NCBI RefSeq assembly: GCF_027579695.1
Contig: NC_083587.1
Span: 49,225,021 to 49,289,020 of the forward strand
DNA from: Neoarius graeffei
Lineage: Eukaryota; Chordata; Actinopteri; Siluriformes; Ariidae
DNA: 64,000 nucleotides
Direction of reading: 5' to 3'
In this document: piece after piece, positions 41,748-53,137 of the stretch
How positions within the stretch are numbered: position 1 is the first letter of the stretch
How the letters are laid out: each line of letters starts with the position of its first letter
The notes under the pieces: model-generated
Seen by the model: the letters and a program-made list of their open reading frames with translations, nothing else
Told to the model about the DNA's origin: nothing
Databases searched by the model: none
Made by a program: the position numbers and the translations under genes

Positions 41748-43340
41748 CAGTCTCTTGTAAAAGTATTCACCCCCCTTGGCGTTTGTCCTGTTTTGTCGCG
41801 TTACACACTGGAATTAAAATAGATTTTTGGAGGGTTAGCACCATTTGATTTACACAACATGCCTACCACTTTAAAAGTGCACATTGTTTTTTATTGTGAT
41901 ACAAACAATAATTCAGATAAAAAAAAAAACAGAAATCTGTAGTGTGTATAGGTATTCACCCCCTTTTGTATGAAACCCCTAAATAAGAGCTGGTCCAACC
42001 AATTCACTTCATAAGTCACATAATTAGTTGATTAAGATCCACCTGTGTGCAATCAAAGTGTCACATGATCTGTCATATGATGTCTGCATAAATCAACCTG
42101 TTCTGGAAGGACCCTGACTCTGCAACACTACATAGCAAGCAACATGAAAACCAAGGAGCCTCCAAACAGGTCAGAGACAAAGTTGTGGAGAAGTATAGAT
42201 TAGGGTTGGGTTATAAAAAATATCCCAAACTTTGAATATCCCACAGAGCACCATTAAATCCATTATAGCAAAATGGAAAGAATATGGCACCACTACAAAC
42301 CTGGCAAGAGAAGGCCGCCCACCAAAACTCACAGACCAGACAAGGAGGGCATTAATCAGAGATGCAACAAAGACACCAAAAATAACACTGAAGGAGCTGC
42401 AAAGATCCACAGCAGAGATGGGAGTATCTGTCCATAGGACCACTTTAAGCCGTACAAGCGGGGTTTTATGGAAGAGAGGCCAGAAAAAAGTCATTGTTTA
42501 AGAAAACACGTTTGGAGTTTGCCCAACAGCATGTGTCAGACTCCCCAAACACATGGAAGAAGATTCTCTGGTTAGATGAAATGAAAATTGATATTTTTGA
42601 CCATGATGGGAAATGCCATGTGTGGCACAAACGCAACACCCTGAGAACACCATTCCTACAATGAAGCATGGTGGTGGCAGCATCATGCTGTGGGGATATT
42701 TTTCATCTGCAGGGACAGGAAAGCTGGTCAGGACTGAAGGAAAGATGGATGGCACTAAATACAGGGCAATTCTGGAGGAAAACCTGTTTGAGTCGGCCAG
42801 AGGTTTGAGACTGGGACGAAGGTTCACGTCCCAGCAGGACAATGACCCTAAACATACTGCTAAAGCTACACTGGAGTGGTTTAAAGGAAAACATTTAAAT
42901 GTCTTGGAATGGCCTAATCAAAGCCCAGACCTCAATCCAATTGAGAATCTGTGGCATAACTTGAAGATTGCTGTACACCAATGCAACCCATCTAACTTGA
43001 AGGAGTTGGAGCAGTTTTGCTTGAGGAATGGGCAAAAATCCCAGTGGCTAGATGTGCTAAGCTAATAGAGACATACCCCAAGAGACTTGCAGCTGTAATT
43101 GCAGCAAAAGGTGGCTGTACAAAGTATTAACTTGGGGGGTGAATATCTATTCACACTCCAGATTTCTGTTTTTTCATCTTAATTATTGTTTGTGTCACAA
43201 TAAAGAAACAATTTTCACCTTTGAAGTGGTAGGCATGTTGTGTAAATCAAATGGTGCGAAAATGGATTTTTTAATTTAATGCGGCAAAACAGGACAAACT
43301 CCAGGGGGGATGAATACTTTTGTCCAATACTCCGTGTGTG
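41748..43340 (+). mobile_element. Tc1-like transposon, third family
   Basis: The left end CAGTCTCTTGTAAAAGTATTC follows TA (41746-41747). The right end '..gaatacttttgtccaatac' is followed near 43341 by TA. The terminal bases are not well matched. Paired inner sequences ('gtttgtcctgttttgtcgcg' and 'gcggcaaaacaggacaaac') show the inverted repeats. The transposase on the + strand is broken. Confidence 0.85.
42232..43131 (+). pseudogene. Tc1-like transposase, third family, broken
   Basis: The reading MNIPQSTIKSIIAKWKEYGT and RALIRDATKTPKITLKELQ is the DNA-binding half. After frame breaks around 42465-42610 the catalytic half reads MKHGGGSIMLWGYFSSAGTG, QQDNDPKHTAKATLEWF and SPDLNPIENLWHNLK, followed by remnants of the C-terminus before 43131. 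The first catalytic aspartate lies in the broken stretch (about 42570-42600). At least two indels and several stops are present. Confidence 0.88.
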
Positions 43341-43385
43341 TAATAAATCTGTTAATAAATCTGTTTCTCTTCACTTGTTCTTCAG

Positions 43386-43475
43386 TGTGGGTTTTTTGAT
43401 CGAGCACGGCCACCGAAAGATGACGACGTCTCAGACCAGGAGCAGCTGACAGCCGAAAAATCGCCAGAAGCATGA
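43386..43475 (+). CDS. itga8: Integrin alpha-8, cytoplasmic tail exon with stop codon
   Basis: This exon is 90 nt with the acceptor 'ttgttcttcag' (to 43385). The reading CGFFDRARPPKDDDVSDQEQ is followed by LTAEKSPEA and TGA at 43473-43475. The membrane-proximal GFFDR is the alpha-8 version of the GFFKR motif that clasps the beta-subunit tail. RARPP..DQEQLT..K.PEA matches, from memory, the human ITGA8 tail (RARPPQ..REQLT..KTPEA), and this is the strongest evidence for the gene name. A Tc1 element ends about 45 bp upstream. Confidence 0.96.
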   Translation, partial: CGFFDRARPPKDDDVSDQEQLTAEKSPEA

Positions 43476-43956
43476 AAGAGACAAGAGGGAAAACAAGAAC
43501 GTAGGAGAAATAACCATGGAGACGGTGAATGAGGTTTGATGGAGGGACTTGGGGCATGTCAAGAGCACCAGAACTAGCAATTTGACCCTCTCTCCCCTGC
43601 TGCACTGCGATCTGTGAGCCGGGTCACACTGTTGTTCATGGAAAACTTTATTGGGATCAGGCAGAACGTGGGTTTGTGGATCTGAGGTGCCTTTTCTCTG
43701 ATCCTTCAAGGGCTGTGAAAAGAGAACCAACAGTTAAAACCAGCAAGAGAGAAATCCTGATCCTTCCGTTATAAACAACGACGACAATCAACACACACAC
43801 CGAGACTGAACGATGCACGCTGGAAAAAAGAGGATTTCTCTTTAAAGCACAGGACAGAACTGTAACACTGCTGGGAATTTCTATGAGCTGTAAGATGAGC
43901 TTTTCCAAACCTTATTTTCAACTGATTTTGCAGGTCTTGAAATCTTCTCCTCGTGT

Positions 43957-43992
<36 letters not shown>

Positions 43993-45590
43993 TACTCCTG
44001 TAAATGAAAAACACAGCTTCGGAATAAGAACACTGAATACCACGGAATCATGACTCAGACCATTTTTGGGGAAAATAAAGGTTTCTCGCTTCAAACCCAA
44101 ACACTTCCCAAAGGCTAAATCTAAAGCCATTAAGGGTTCTTGGACTTGTTCTCTGGAGAGATCCTTAAAGGTTCTGTATAGAACATATACACAACATCAA
44201 CTCAGAGGGCGCATGAAGAAAGATGGAATCACAGAGCTGCCAACCGTTACGAAACTTCATGTTGGAGGGATCAGACACCAAAAATGAGCAAAACCGAAAG
44301 CTCACTCACGAGGTATTTCTCGACAACAACTCCGACTCCTGACCATCAAATCATCTCCGCTGAACTTCCAAGATTTTTGTTTGAGCACATCTCAATGTCA
44401 TCGTCCAATCGTGCCACAAAACTTTTTCAAACAGTGCTCCCGGGTTTGAAGTTTCCACAAAAATGTCAACGTTCGTGTACCAAAACGACTCCTCTCATCA
44501 ATCTCCAATCAAGTGAAACATCAAAGAAGATTGTAGACTCCATAAACCACCATCCGTTCTCGTTATGCACTAACTAAAAGGTGGATAAGTTTTATCCCAT
44601 CAGTTTGTGTCAGTGTTTTGATATTATTAATTATATCGTAAGTGCTTCGATTTTCAACAAAACACGACATGTACATCATATCAGTTATATCCGTTGTCAA
44701 TACACATTGATGTTATTTAGCCTTGCATTCTTTTTTTTTTTTATATATATATACATTCACATAATACCAGTAGTAGTAAAAATTCTACTCCAGTTATAAG
44801 GATTTTTCTACAATACAAAAGTTTCCGAATGAGGGTTGGCAGCTCTGGAATCAAGAACCACTTAAAAAATCTTAATCTTCCATCCGTTCTTCAAGAATAC
44901 TGAAAAGTTTTACCCTGTAATGATTTTATTTGCAATATAATTAATATTAATTCGAGCATGTATTTTATCATACTTTACCAGCTGAACATTTCACGTCACA
45001 GGAGTAGTATATAAATTGATAAGTAAGTAAGTGCAATATTGCGAGATTTGTTGGGGGGTTTTTTTTTTTGGGGGGGGGGGGATTTTCTTTTTTCTTTCTT
45101 GTTTTTCTTTTTTTTTTGTTTGCTAAAAATCATTTGTACACTGGCTCCTATTTTGATCTTTTTGAACTTGAGGTTCAACTTGTTTTGTATATAACGTTAA
45201 CAGAGAATTATTTTTAAGCTGTATGACTGATGGATGGATGCCTGTTGCCAATGTTAAAAGGAGATCATGACCTACCTTCTCACTGTTCATTCTTTCGACG
45301 GATTATAGCTTCATGTTCAACTTTAGGTTTTATGTCATAGACTGAAAAATTTAGCATTATGGGGGGGGGAATCAGAATGAGGATCAACTCAGCAGCATCA
45401 TCATCTTTTTTTTTTTTTTTCTTTCTTACGAATTACCAGTATAAAATGTATGCAGTGACATTTTGGCGAATGTACAAAATTCAAGACGTACCCCAATTAT
45501 GTCATTACCTCTGATTAAGAACTTTGTTGGTACCTGAACAGTTTTGCTTGCCACTGTAAGATTAATAAAGAATCAAAATGCATTTCTAAT
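43476..45590 (+). other. itga8: itga8 3' untranslated region (approximate end)
   Basis: This follows the stop codon with no further acceptor-exon signal. It contains an (AC)n tract at 43959-43990 and short homopolymers. The end is set by the polyadenylation hexamer AATAAA at 45564-45569; other hexamers (near 44074) could give shorter transcripts. The exact end cannot be read from sequence alone. Confidence 0.55.
45564..45569 (+). promoter_or_regulatory. itga8: Candidate polyadenylation signal of itga8
   Basis: AATAAA in 'gattaataaagaatc', about 2.1 kb after the stop codon. A second AATAAA at 45742 lies in what looks like a repeat. Confidence 0.45.
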
Positions 45591-45718
45591 CAAGAAATAT
45601 TCATGTCACCTGCTAATGAAAGTTTGTATTTCACTTTTCATGAGTTTTGTGGTATTTGTGTGGAATTCCATTCAGCATGAAACTAAACTAAACAGTACTT
45701 CCTGTCTGAACTTTGCCA

Positions 45719-46088
45719 TTAAAGGGGACATATTATTTTTAAAATAAAAACTCACTTTTTCAATGCTTGTGCACATATGTTTGAGTATCTGGAGTGCCTA
45801 TCACTTTACAAACTCTGAAATAAGACACCCAGTCCGTTTCTTCTGGCTCCTATTTCAGAAAAAAACATGAGCTTCAACCATACAGATTTGTCTCCTCTTT
45901 CTTTGTCACTGGTGGAGCTCATTAGAATAATCCCGCCCCTTCATCTGAGTATCTCCACTCATGGCTTGACAACTGCCTTTGTCAGAGGCTCCAACTCTCC
46001 CACCATGGGCGGGAGACCTCCCGCTTTAGGGAACATTTAGAAAATCCTCCCGACCTCCTGCTGACAACATAAAAATCTCCCGCCTGCC
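45719..46088. repeat. Old dispersed repeat, class uncertain
   Basis: The start 'taaaggggacatattat' and the following text resemble a widespread fish DNA repeat. 'ctcccaccatgggcgggag' at about 45997 forms a small palindrome. No paired ends were confirmed. Confidence 0.35.
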
Positions 46089-46100
46089 CTTACTACACAT

Positions 46101-46477
46101 CTCATCTCATCTCATTATCTGTAGCCGCTTGATCCTGTTCTACAGGGTCGCAGGCAAGCTGGAGCCTATCCCAGCTGACTACGGGCGAAAGGCGGGGTAC
46201 ACCCTGGACAAGTCGCCAGGTCATCACAGGGCTGACACATAGACACAGACAACCATTCACACTCACATTCACACCTACGGTCAATTTAGAGTCACCAGTT
46301 AACCTAACCTGCATGTCTTTGGACTGTGGGGGAAACCAGAGCACCCGGAGGAAACCCACGCGGACACGGGGAGAACATCCAAACTCCACACAGAAAGGCC
46401 CTCGCCGGCCACGGGGCTCGAACCCGGACCTTCTTGCTGTGAGGCGACAGCGCTAACCACTACACCACCGTCCCGCC
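46101..46477 (-). mobile_element. tRNA-derived V-SINE-like element with target duplication
   Basis: Full-length minus-strand copy flanked by CTTACTACACAT at 46089-46100 and 46478-46489, a perfect 12-bp duplication. Confidence 0.94.
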
Positions 46478-46489
46478 CTTACTACACAT

Positions 46490-47324
46490 GATTAGTTAAA
46501 AAAATATACAACTTGATACATTTATGTTGACGAAAATTAATAGTTGACTTTCCGCTTTTCGTGTGTCTGACATTGTATAGGTGGACTCAAGTGTGTACCC
46601 CACGGTATATGCCGATTCCCCGGTCGGTGTAACGGAGGGATTGGAGTGAATGCCAGAGGCATGCGCACGCAGGTCAAGTGCGCATATGAATCGAGCGGAA
46701 TTCGGTACGCCGCGGGGTCCACACTTGAGCCCACCCAATGTCTTAGCAGTTACCGATAAAGCATACAGATGGCGCTATTAATGATACGCGTGAGAGAACG
46801 AGAAAACCCGTGACACTCCACCATTTTGTTTGGTTTTTGCATCTGCATTTCGTCTGCATTTATCGCCTGCTCGTCTTTAACTTTATGTTCTCTTGAATGA
46901 GATAATGAAACGAAGTTCCGTTGGTGGAAATGGCGAAAGCCAAACTACGAAGAAAAAATATCAGAAAATCACCAAGATAAAGTTCGGATCGCCCGTCGCG
47001 ATGGTCGCCAGGGTCGAATGGTGGACTATTTTGGACGGCAGCAAGACGACCCTATATCTGACCAGGTTAGATCACCAGACCAGACGTTAGATTCTAACGA
47101 ACTTGTCTGACTTTTTTTTTGTCTGACTTTTACTAACTTAGACTTAGAAATAGAATATTATTAGAAGAACATTATCATCAGAGGGTCTACCATTGGCAAT
47201 TTATAATAGTCATTATTGACATTAACATTGACTTTAGGCATATTAAAGTGTGGTCTATAATCACTGGATTTATCTAGATCTATTACGATTAATAAGATTT
47301 AATTGACACGAAATGTGGTGAATC

Positions 47325-47364
<40 letters not shown>

Positions 47365-47860
47365 CTCGCTTTCGCGCCTACGGTGCTCAAACTTGTCTCC
47401 CCCCCAGCTACTGGCAGAGAGGGAGAATCGCCCTCTTTGCAATTTCCCAAGTTGGAGTCTCTGCTTTGTGAATAAATATTCATGAGGAAAGTGCTATCTG
47501 ATTGGCTGCCAGAAGAGGGGGGTGGGCTGATCAGTGGCTCATTATTATTTAAAGGAACAGTCACTTAAATCAGCCGTTTTGAACAGGGTTGTTTAGACAA
47601 GGTGAAAAGGGAGCTGTAGTGTTTTAGCCTTGTGCTATTTTGACCAAAACATGTCACAGACATTTCACGAAGACCTCAAGGAACTGTGTCAAAGTGTGGA
47701 AAAGGGCTATCATCTGTCACCTTTAATTCAAATTGCCTATTCCTCCTTGCACATACAATATTATACCAGCAGAGGGCACTCTTTCATCTTTTTGTTTTTC
47801 CCCTTATGTGGCACAGGAGCAGCTTATGACCATAAATTATGGTGGAGCAGGATAACCATT
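46490..47860. other. Intergenic region, nothing firmly identified
   Basis: A 65-codon open frame at 46893-47090 (KKKYQKITKIKFGS) has no family I recognise. A (TA)n tract lies at 47331-47363. I see no splice-bounded exon that I can support. Confidence 0.35.
47331..47363. repeat. (TA)n microsatellite
   Basis: About 16 TA units. Confidence 0.92.
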
Positions 47861-48930
47861 CGAATCGAATTTATTGCCAAATACGTTCTCACATACAAGG
47901 AATTTGCTTTGGTGATTGGTGCTTGAACAATTAGGATAGAAGAATTTAGCAAAGGCAAAAAGTAGCTAGTCGATATGCATAGAATAAAAAAATAGAAGAA
48001 TGTGGAATGGGGCAGCAGGGTGGTGTAGTGGCAAGAAGGTCCGGGTTCGAGCCCCGTGGCCGGCGAGGGCCTTTCTGTGCGGAGTTTGCATGTTCTCCCC
48101 GTGTCCGCGTGGGTTTCCTCCGGGTGCTCCGGTTTCCCCCACAGTCCAAAGACATGCAGGTTAGGTTAACTGGTGACTCTAAATTGAGCGTAGGTGTGAA
48201 TGTGAGTGTGAATGGTTGTCTGTGTCTATGTGTCAGCCCTGTGATGACCTGGCGACTTGTCCAGGGTGTACCCCGCCTTTCGCCCGTAGTCAGCTGGGAT
48301 AGGCTCCAGCTTGCCTGCGACCCTGTAGAACAGGATAAAGTGGCTAGAGATAATGGATGGATGGAAGAATGTGAAATATAGAAATCTGAAACGTGGACAT
48401 ATTTAAGGGGTATGCGCATGAGTTGTTGGAGTCCAAGCTGTACAGTATATCCGGAATGTGCAAAAACAGGTCACGTGATGAAGATGAAGAACAGTCATGA
48501 TAAGAGTGCATGAGAGGAAGAGAATATGTGTAATGGGCTAAGTCTATAACCAAGCTGTACAGTGTGAGCTGGAATGTGCAATAAACGTTCATAGAATGGA
48601 GATGTACTGTATGACATGACCTTGAAATGTGCAAAAACGCAGTACAGAGATAAAGTGCATTAATGTTGCAGAGTGGAAGTGTGAGGTTAGAGTTCTGATC
48701 TTATTGATGAGGCCAGCTGCAGTGGGGGAAAAGCTGGCCTTATGGCATGAGGTTTTGGTTCGAATGGACCGCAACCTCCTACCAGAGGAGACTGGTTCAA
48801 AAAGTTTGTGTCCGGGATGAGAGGCGTCAGCCACAATCCTTCCTGCTCTCCTCAGGGTCCTGGACTTGTACAGGTTCTGAAGAGATGGAAGGTTGCAGCC
48901 AATCTTCCTCTCAGCAGAACGAATAATAAC
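47860..48930 (-). mobile_element. Non-LTR retrotransposon 3' end, split by a SINE
   Basis: On the minus strand the coding end reads GRIVADASHPGHKLFEPVSS, GRRLRSIRTKTSCHKASFSP and GLINKI (about 48870-48690), a familiar C-terminal segment of fish LINEs. The 3' tail runs left to 'cgaatcgaatttattgcc' near 47865. The SINE at 48005-48363 interrupts it. The LINE clade is not assigned. Confidence 0.7.
48005..48363 (+). mobile_element. tRNA-derived V-SINE-like element, head partly deleted
   Basis: Flanked by GAAGAATGTG at 47995-48004 and 48364-48373. The tRNA-like head lacks about 20 bp ('tagtggcaagaagg', in place of the usual sequence between boxes A and B). The tail is 'gataatggatggatg'. Confidence 0.9.
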
Positions 48931-49019
48931 ATCGCCTCAAAAAACATGAAGTCATGACATGTGACCTATGCGAAAGGCTACAATGGAGTGTATCTGATAA
49001 TAGGCAGTCAAGACTTGAA

Positions 49020-49275
49020 AGAAATATTTGTTTTATTTCCATCAAACTAAAGCGCCCAGGGGTTAGGTACCTTGCTCAAGGGCACTTCAGCCCAAGGCCG
49101 CCCCACGTTAACCTAACTGCATGTCTTTGCGGGAAACCGGAGCACCCGGAGGAAACCCATACAGACATGGGGAGAACATGCAAACTCCATACAGAAAGGC
49201 CCTCACCGGCCGCTGGGTTCGAACCCGGAACCTTCTTGCTGTGAGGCAACCGTGCTAACCACGACACCACAAAAT
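49020..49275 (-). mobile_element. V-SINE-related element, second type, partial
   Basis: Shares 'gcatgtctttg', 'ggagaacatgcaaactcc' and 'ggttcgaacccgg..cttcttgctgtgag' with the common SINE. It has a different 3' part ('ccttgctcaagggcacttcagcccaaggc'). A tRNA-like box B is visible in minus orientation. It ends with 'aaccacgacaccac'. Confidence 0.75.
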
Positions 49276-49289
49276 ATGCATGCAACATC

Positions 49290-49562
49290 TATAATAACAG
49301 CATGCCTTTATTGTCACTGCACAATGAAATTTAGTTCGTCATAGAAGAGCAAAGCCATTGCATACGTGTGCGCCGCCACTCTTGGGCACATCAGCCCAAG
49401 GCCATCCCATGTTAATCTATCTAACTGCATGTCTTTGGACTGTGGAGGAAACCCACACAGACCCCATCCAGAAAGGCCCCCATTGGCTGCGAGGCTCGAA
49501 CCCAGAACCTTCTTGCTGTGAGGTGACAGTGCCATTAAACTTACACCACCGTTGCCACCCTG
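49290..49562 (-). mobile_element. V-SINE-related element, second type, decayed
   Basis: Another copy of the same kind: 'cacatcagcccaaggccat', 'ctgcatgtctttggactgtgg', 'ggctcgaacccagaacc'. The tail side contains 'cctttattgtcactgcacaatgaaat', like a LINE-type 3' end. Confidence 0.7.
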
Positions 49563-49654
49563 GTTCTGGGTTCCAGGGGAAAGCTGTCTGGTCGAGGTGA
49601 ATTGGTCATGACTACATTATTATTATTATTTTTTAAAAGTTCGTTTACAAGTTC

Positions 49655-50022
49655 GGCGGCACGGTGGTGTAGTGGTTAGCGCTGTTGCCTCACAGCAAGA
49701 AGGTCCGGGTTCGAGCCCCGTGGCCGGTGAGGGCCTTTCTGTGCGGAGTTTGCATGTTCTCCCCGTGTCCGCGTGGGTTTCCTCCGGGTGCTCCGGTTTC
49801 CCCCACAGTCCAAAGACATGCAGGTTAGGTTAACTGGTGACTCTAAATTGACCGTAGGTGTGAATGTGAGTGTGAATGGTTGTCTGTGTCTGTGTGTCAG
49901 CCCTGTGATGACCTGGCGACTTGTCCAGGGTGTACCCCGCCTTTCGCCCGTAGTCAGCTGGGATAGGCTCCAGCTTGCCTGCGACCCTGTAGAACAGGAT
50001 AAAGCGGCTAGAGATAATGAGA
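49655..50022 (+). mobile_element. tRNA-derived V-SINE-like element with target duplication
   Basis: Full-length copy flanked by TTTACAAGTTC at 49644-49654 and 50023-50033, a perfect 11-bp duplication. Confidence 0.95.
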
Positions 50023-50033
50023 TTTACAAGTTC

Positions 50034-51600
50034 AAAATAATGACATTCAAATTCAGATTTCAATTCAAATTCCTCAGGGCACAACACGAGTAATCTCTTT
50101 CTCCCGGCAGGTGGCGCTGTACGCCATGTTGTAACCATCTTCGACGCCTTTAATACCACAGAAGAAGTCGAATGACGACTTCCTAATGAAATATTTCTCT
50201 TCAGTCTTTGCTTTGTTGATTGGAATATTAGAGGTGTTTAATATTTAAGGTAAGGATATATTTTAAAGCAAACTTTACACACCAGATAGATAATTTGTGG
50301 CTACTGCCTCACAGAAGCGAAGCGAGGCTGTAGTCAGTATTTCCGTGTTGGAGAATGAATGTAACAATAGCGCACTGCGCATGCGCGTAAGCATTACACC
50401 CACCAGAACAGGCGAATCATGATCTCGCGATACGAACAGTTAATCTCGCGTTATGAAAGGTACACAAGAACGAGTATAAGAAAGTAAGAATGAATAACTT
50501 CTGAATAAATCAACACTTCTCCTGATAAAGTTCGATTGTCCGGTCTAATTCTTGATAAAATTATAACTTCGTAGTATTGGAAGATAATCAGATAAACGAA
50601 ATTCACCTTGTGGTTCGTCAAAGCTACTGATTCGGTATCAAGTAAGTGGTGTTTATTTTAAGAAAATGTACCTTTTATTAATCACAGCTTTTGTTTGGTC
50701 CTTCTGAAAGGTTTTTTTTTGTCCGATATATTGAAAAACCGATCTCAATCTTCTGCGATTCGGTTTAATTTTTTAAATTTTACTTTTTATTTGAGCCTTT
50801 ACGCTACACTTGTGAAACAAAACGTGCTCATTAGTACTAATGAATGCTTCTAAGACAATTCATGAACAAGTGCTTTCTTACTATTTTGAAAATATAGTTC
50901 ACAACACTGTTTTTTGAACAAAACCCAGTAACCAAAATACTCCAAGCTCCCTGATGCTAATCACAGCTTGCTGATGCTTGCTAGAGATAAGGCGAATATC
51001 ATTGATAACATGTGTATATATGCTTTATTTACTGTATAGACATGGGATCCGAAAATAATTTTATTTATAAGCAGTAGCCACGTATACTCATAGGATATCT
51101 ATCTAATTTTCTATTTATTTATTTATTTATTGATTGATTGATGATAACAGCTCACCGGCAAGTAGTTTTCAGTTTAGCTAGTTAGCAAGATTGCTAACTA
51201 CAGGTTGTTAGATTTAAACCCACTGAGTCAGTTATTTCTCCAATTTATTTTAGGAATGATTAAAAAAATTACAAATTAATAACAGTCACACATTTACATT
51301 TAAACCTTCCCTGGTTTATGTGGCTTAACTAGCCAGCTAGCCATATATAGCTAAATTAAGCTAAGCTAAGCTAGCAATGAACACAGACGTGTATGGGCTT
51401 GTTTTTGTTGCTAACTTGTCTTCTTTACTTTTTCTTCATTGGTTGATCTCTAGGCAGCCTGTTAAAAGACGCACTGGGTAATCGGAAGCAAAAGAGAGAA
51501 ATAAAAAGTCCGGTATAGTCAAGAAGAAATGCTGTAAAAATAGCAATGAGGTTTGTTGTCAGAAATACCGTGTAGTCTCGCGATATTTCGCGTGACTGTT
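50034..51600. other. Intergenic region, no gene seen
   Basis: AT-rich with a few CG-containing patches (for example 'actgcgcatgcgcgtaagc' at 50374). No coding similarity, RNA gene or paired repeat ends were recognised. Confidence 0.4.
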
Positions 51601-51607
51601 GAATAAC

Positions 51608-52031
51608 AGGCAACGGATTCAGGTGAATCCGATAAAAAAAATTGTTTATCGTTTCGGCCTGGCGTCCACACGGCACCGGCGTTTTGGGTGCCCCAAAACG
51701 ATATTTTTTGAGAACGGGTTCCAGAGTGGAAAAATCTGGCAACGGCGCCGTTGCGAAGTCGTCTGGATGAGTAGAACGGATTTGTTTACGATGACGTCAC
51801 AACCACATGACTAGAACAAGCAGTCCACACGGCAACAGATTCAGGTGACTCCGATACAATTGCTTATCGTTTCGGCCTGGCGTCCACACGGCACCGGCGT
51901 TTTGGGTGCCCAAAACGCAATCTTCTTGAGAACGGGTTCCAGAGTGGAAAGATCTGGCAACGTTGCCGTTGCGAAGTCGTCTGGATGAGTAGAACGGATT
52001 TGTTTACGATGACGTCACAACCACATGACTG
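51608..52031. repeat. Tandem duplication, about 215-bp unit
   Basis: Unit one (51608-51825) and unit two (51826-52031) share 'gtttcggcctggcgtccacacggcaccggcg', 'gagaacgggttccagagtgg', 'ggcaac..cgttgcgaagtcgtctggatgag' and 'tttacgatgacgtcacaaccacatgact'. They differ at scattered positions. The sequence looks like the end of a DNA transposon that duplicated. Confidence 0.9.
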
Positions 52032-52497
52032 TGAGTGCTTCACGGAACATCACCAGGAAAAAGCCTTACAGAGCACTAGTGAGAGTGAAACACGAGCTTG
52101 GATATTATTATTATTATGTTCAGTGTTAGTTCACAGTAGTAATGCAAGAAGCAGAATAGTGACAGTAATAGTGAAGCAAAAACATGCAATTGTACAAACA
52201 CTGCAGCTCTACAGCAAAATATTCATTTATGAAATGGTCTGATTCTTAACACCAGTAGTGCCAATGATTTTCTCATTGCGATGCGATGCGAGTTGTCAAC
52301 AAATCCTATAACTTGGTTCATGAAACGCGCTTACAAAATATTTTCACTGTGAATATTTATTGTGTAATGGTGCAAAGAGAGAGAGAGAATAGCTCTTAGG
52401 GCAGAGTCAATCCCGCCAGGGAAAAAAAGGAGCGATCTCACCTCTTCAGATGTTGATTTAAGTCCGACAATACATTCCTCAAAAAGGGCGTAGAGGA

Positions 52498-52895
52498 GCA
52501 AATTAATCCATCAACGTGTAGCATTCAATTTATTCCGGACCATTAAAGACGCCGCCTTCCGCGTAGAATCATACGTCATCCTCGCCGCCATATTGGATAG
52601 GTCAAAGCGGAGAATAAAGATTAGCTGCCTTTAACTGTACCAACAGGTTTACCGTCCAAACGAGATCACATGGGATTACCTTTCACAGGCGAGAAACAAC
52701 AAATTAATCCATCAGCGTGTAGTATTCAATTTATTCCGGACCATTAAAGACGCCGCCTTCCGCGTAGAATCATACGTCATCCTCGCCGCCATATTGGATA
52801 GGTCAAAGCGGAGAATAAAGATTAGCTGCGTTTAACTGTACCAACAGGTTTGCCGTCCAAACGAGATCACATAGGATTACCTTTCACAGGTGAGA
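52498..52895. repeat. Tandem duplication, about 199-bp unit, high identity
   Basis: Units at 52498-52695 and 52697-52895 share almost every base ('ttccggaccattaaagacgccgcc', 'catcctcgccgccatattggatagg'), with only a handful of differences. That indicates a recent duplication. Confidence 0.93.
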
Positions 52896-52984
52896 CTGGA
52901 AAAATACTTTTCATTGTATTTGGTCATTATAATGTAATTTTACGAACAGATTTTTCTGACTTTGTGGCTAATATGAAGTCTTGT

Positions 52985-53137
52985 GCATAATAGTTTATGT
53001 GCATGCGTCCTTACTTCTTCTATTGTTCTGGTGTCTCCGAAGGGACCGTCTTACAGCGCCCCTAGAGGTGTGGCATGTGTATTGCATCGTTTTCAGCAAG
53101 CGTTGCATTGCCATATGGACCTGATATTTTACTGATC
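52985..53137. repeat. Fragment shared with 54655-54796
   Basis: 'gcatgcgtcc..acttcttctattgttctggtgtctccga' through 'gcaagcgttgc..ttgccatat' and 'gatattttactgatc' is repeated at 54655-54796. At 53137 the two diverge, where a new element appears to begin. Confidence 0.85.
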
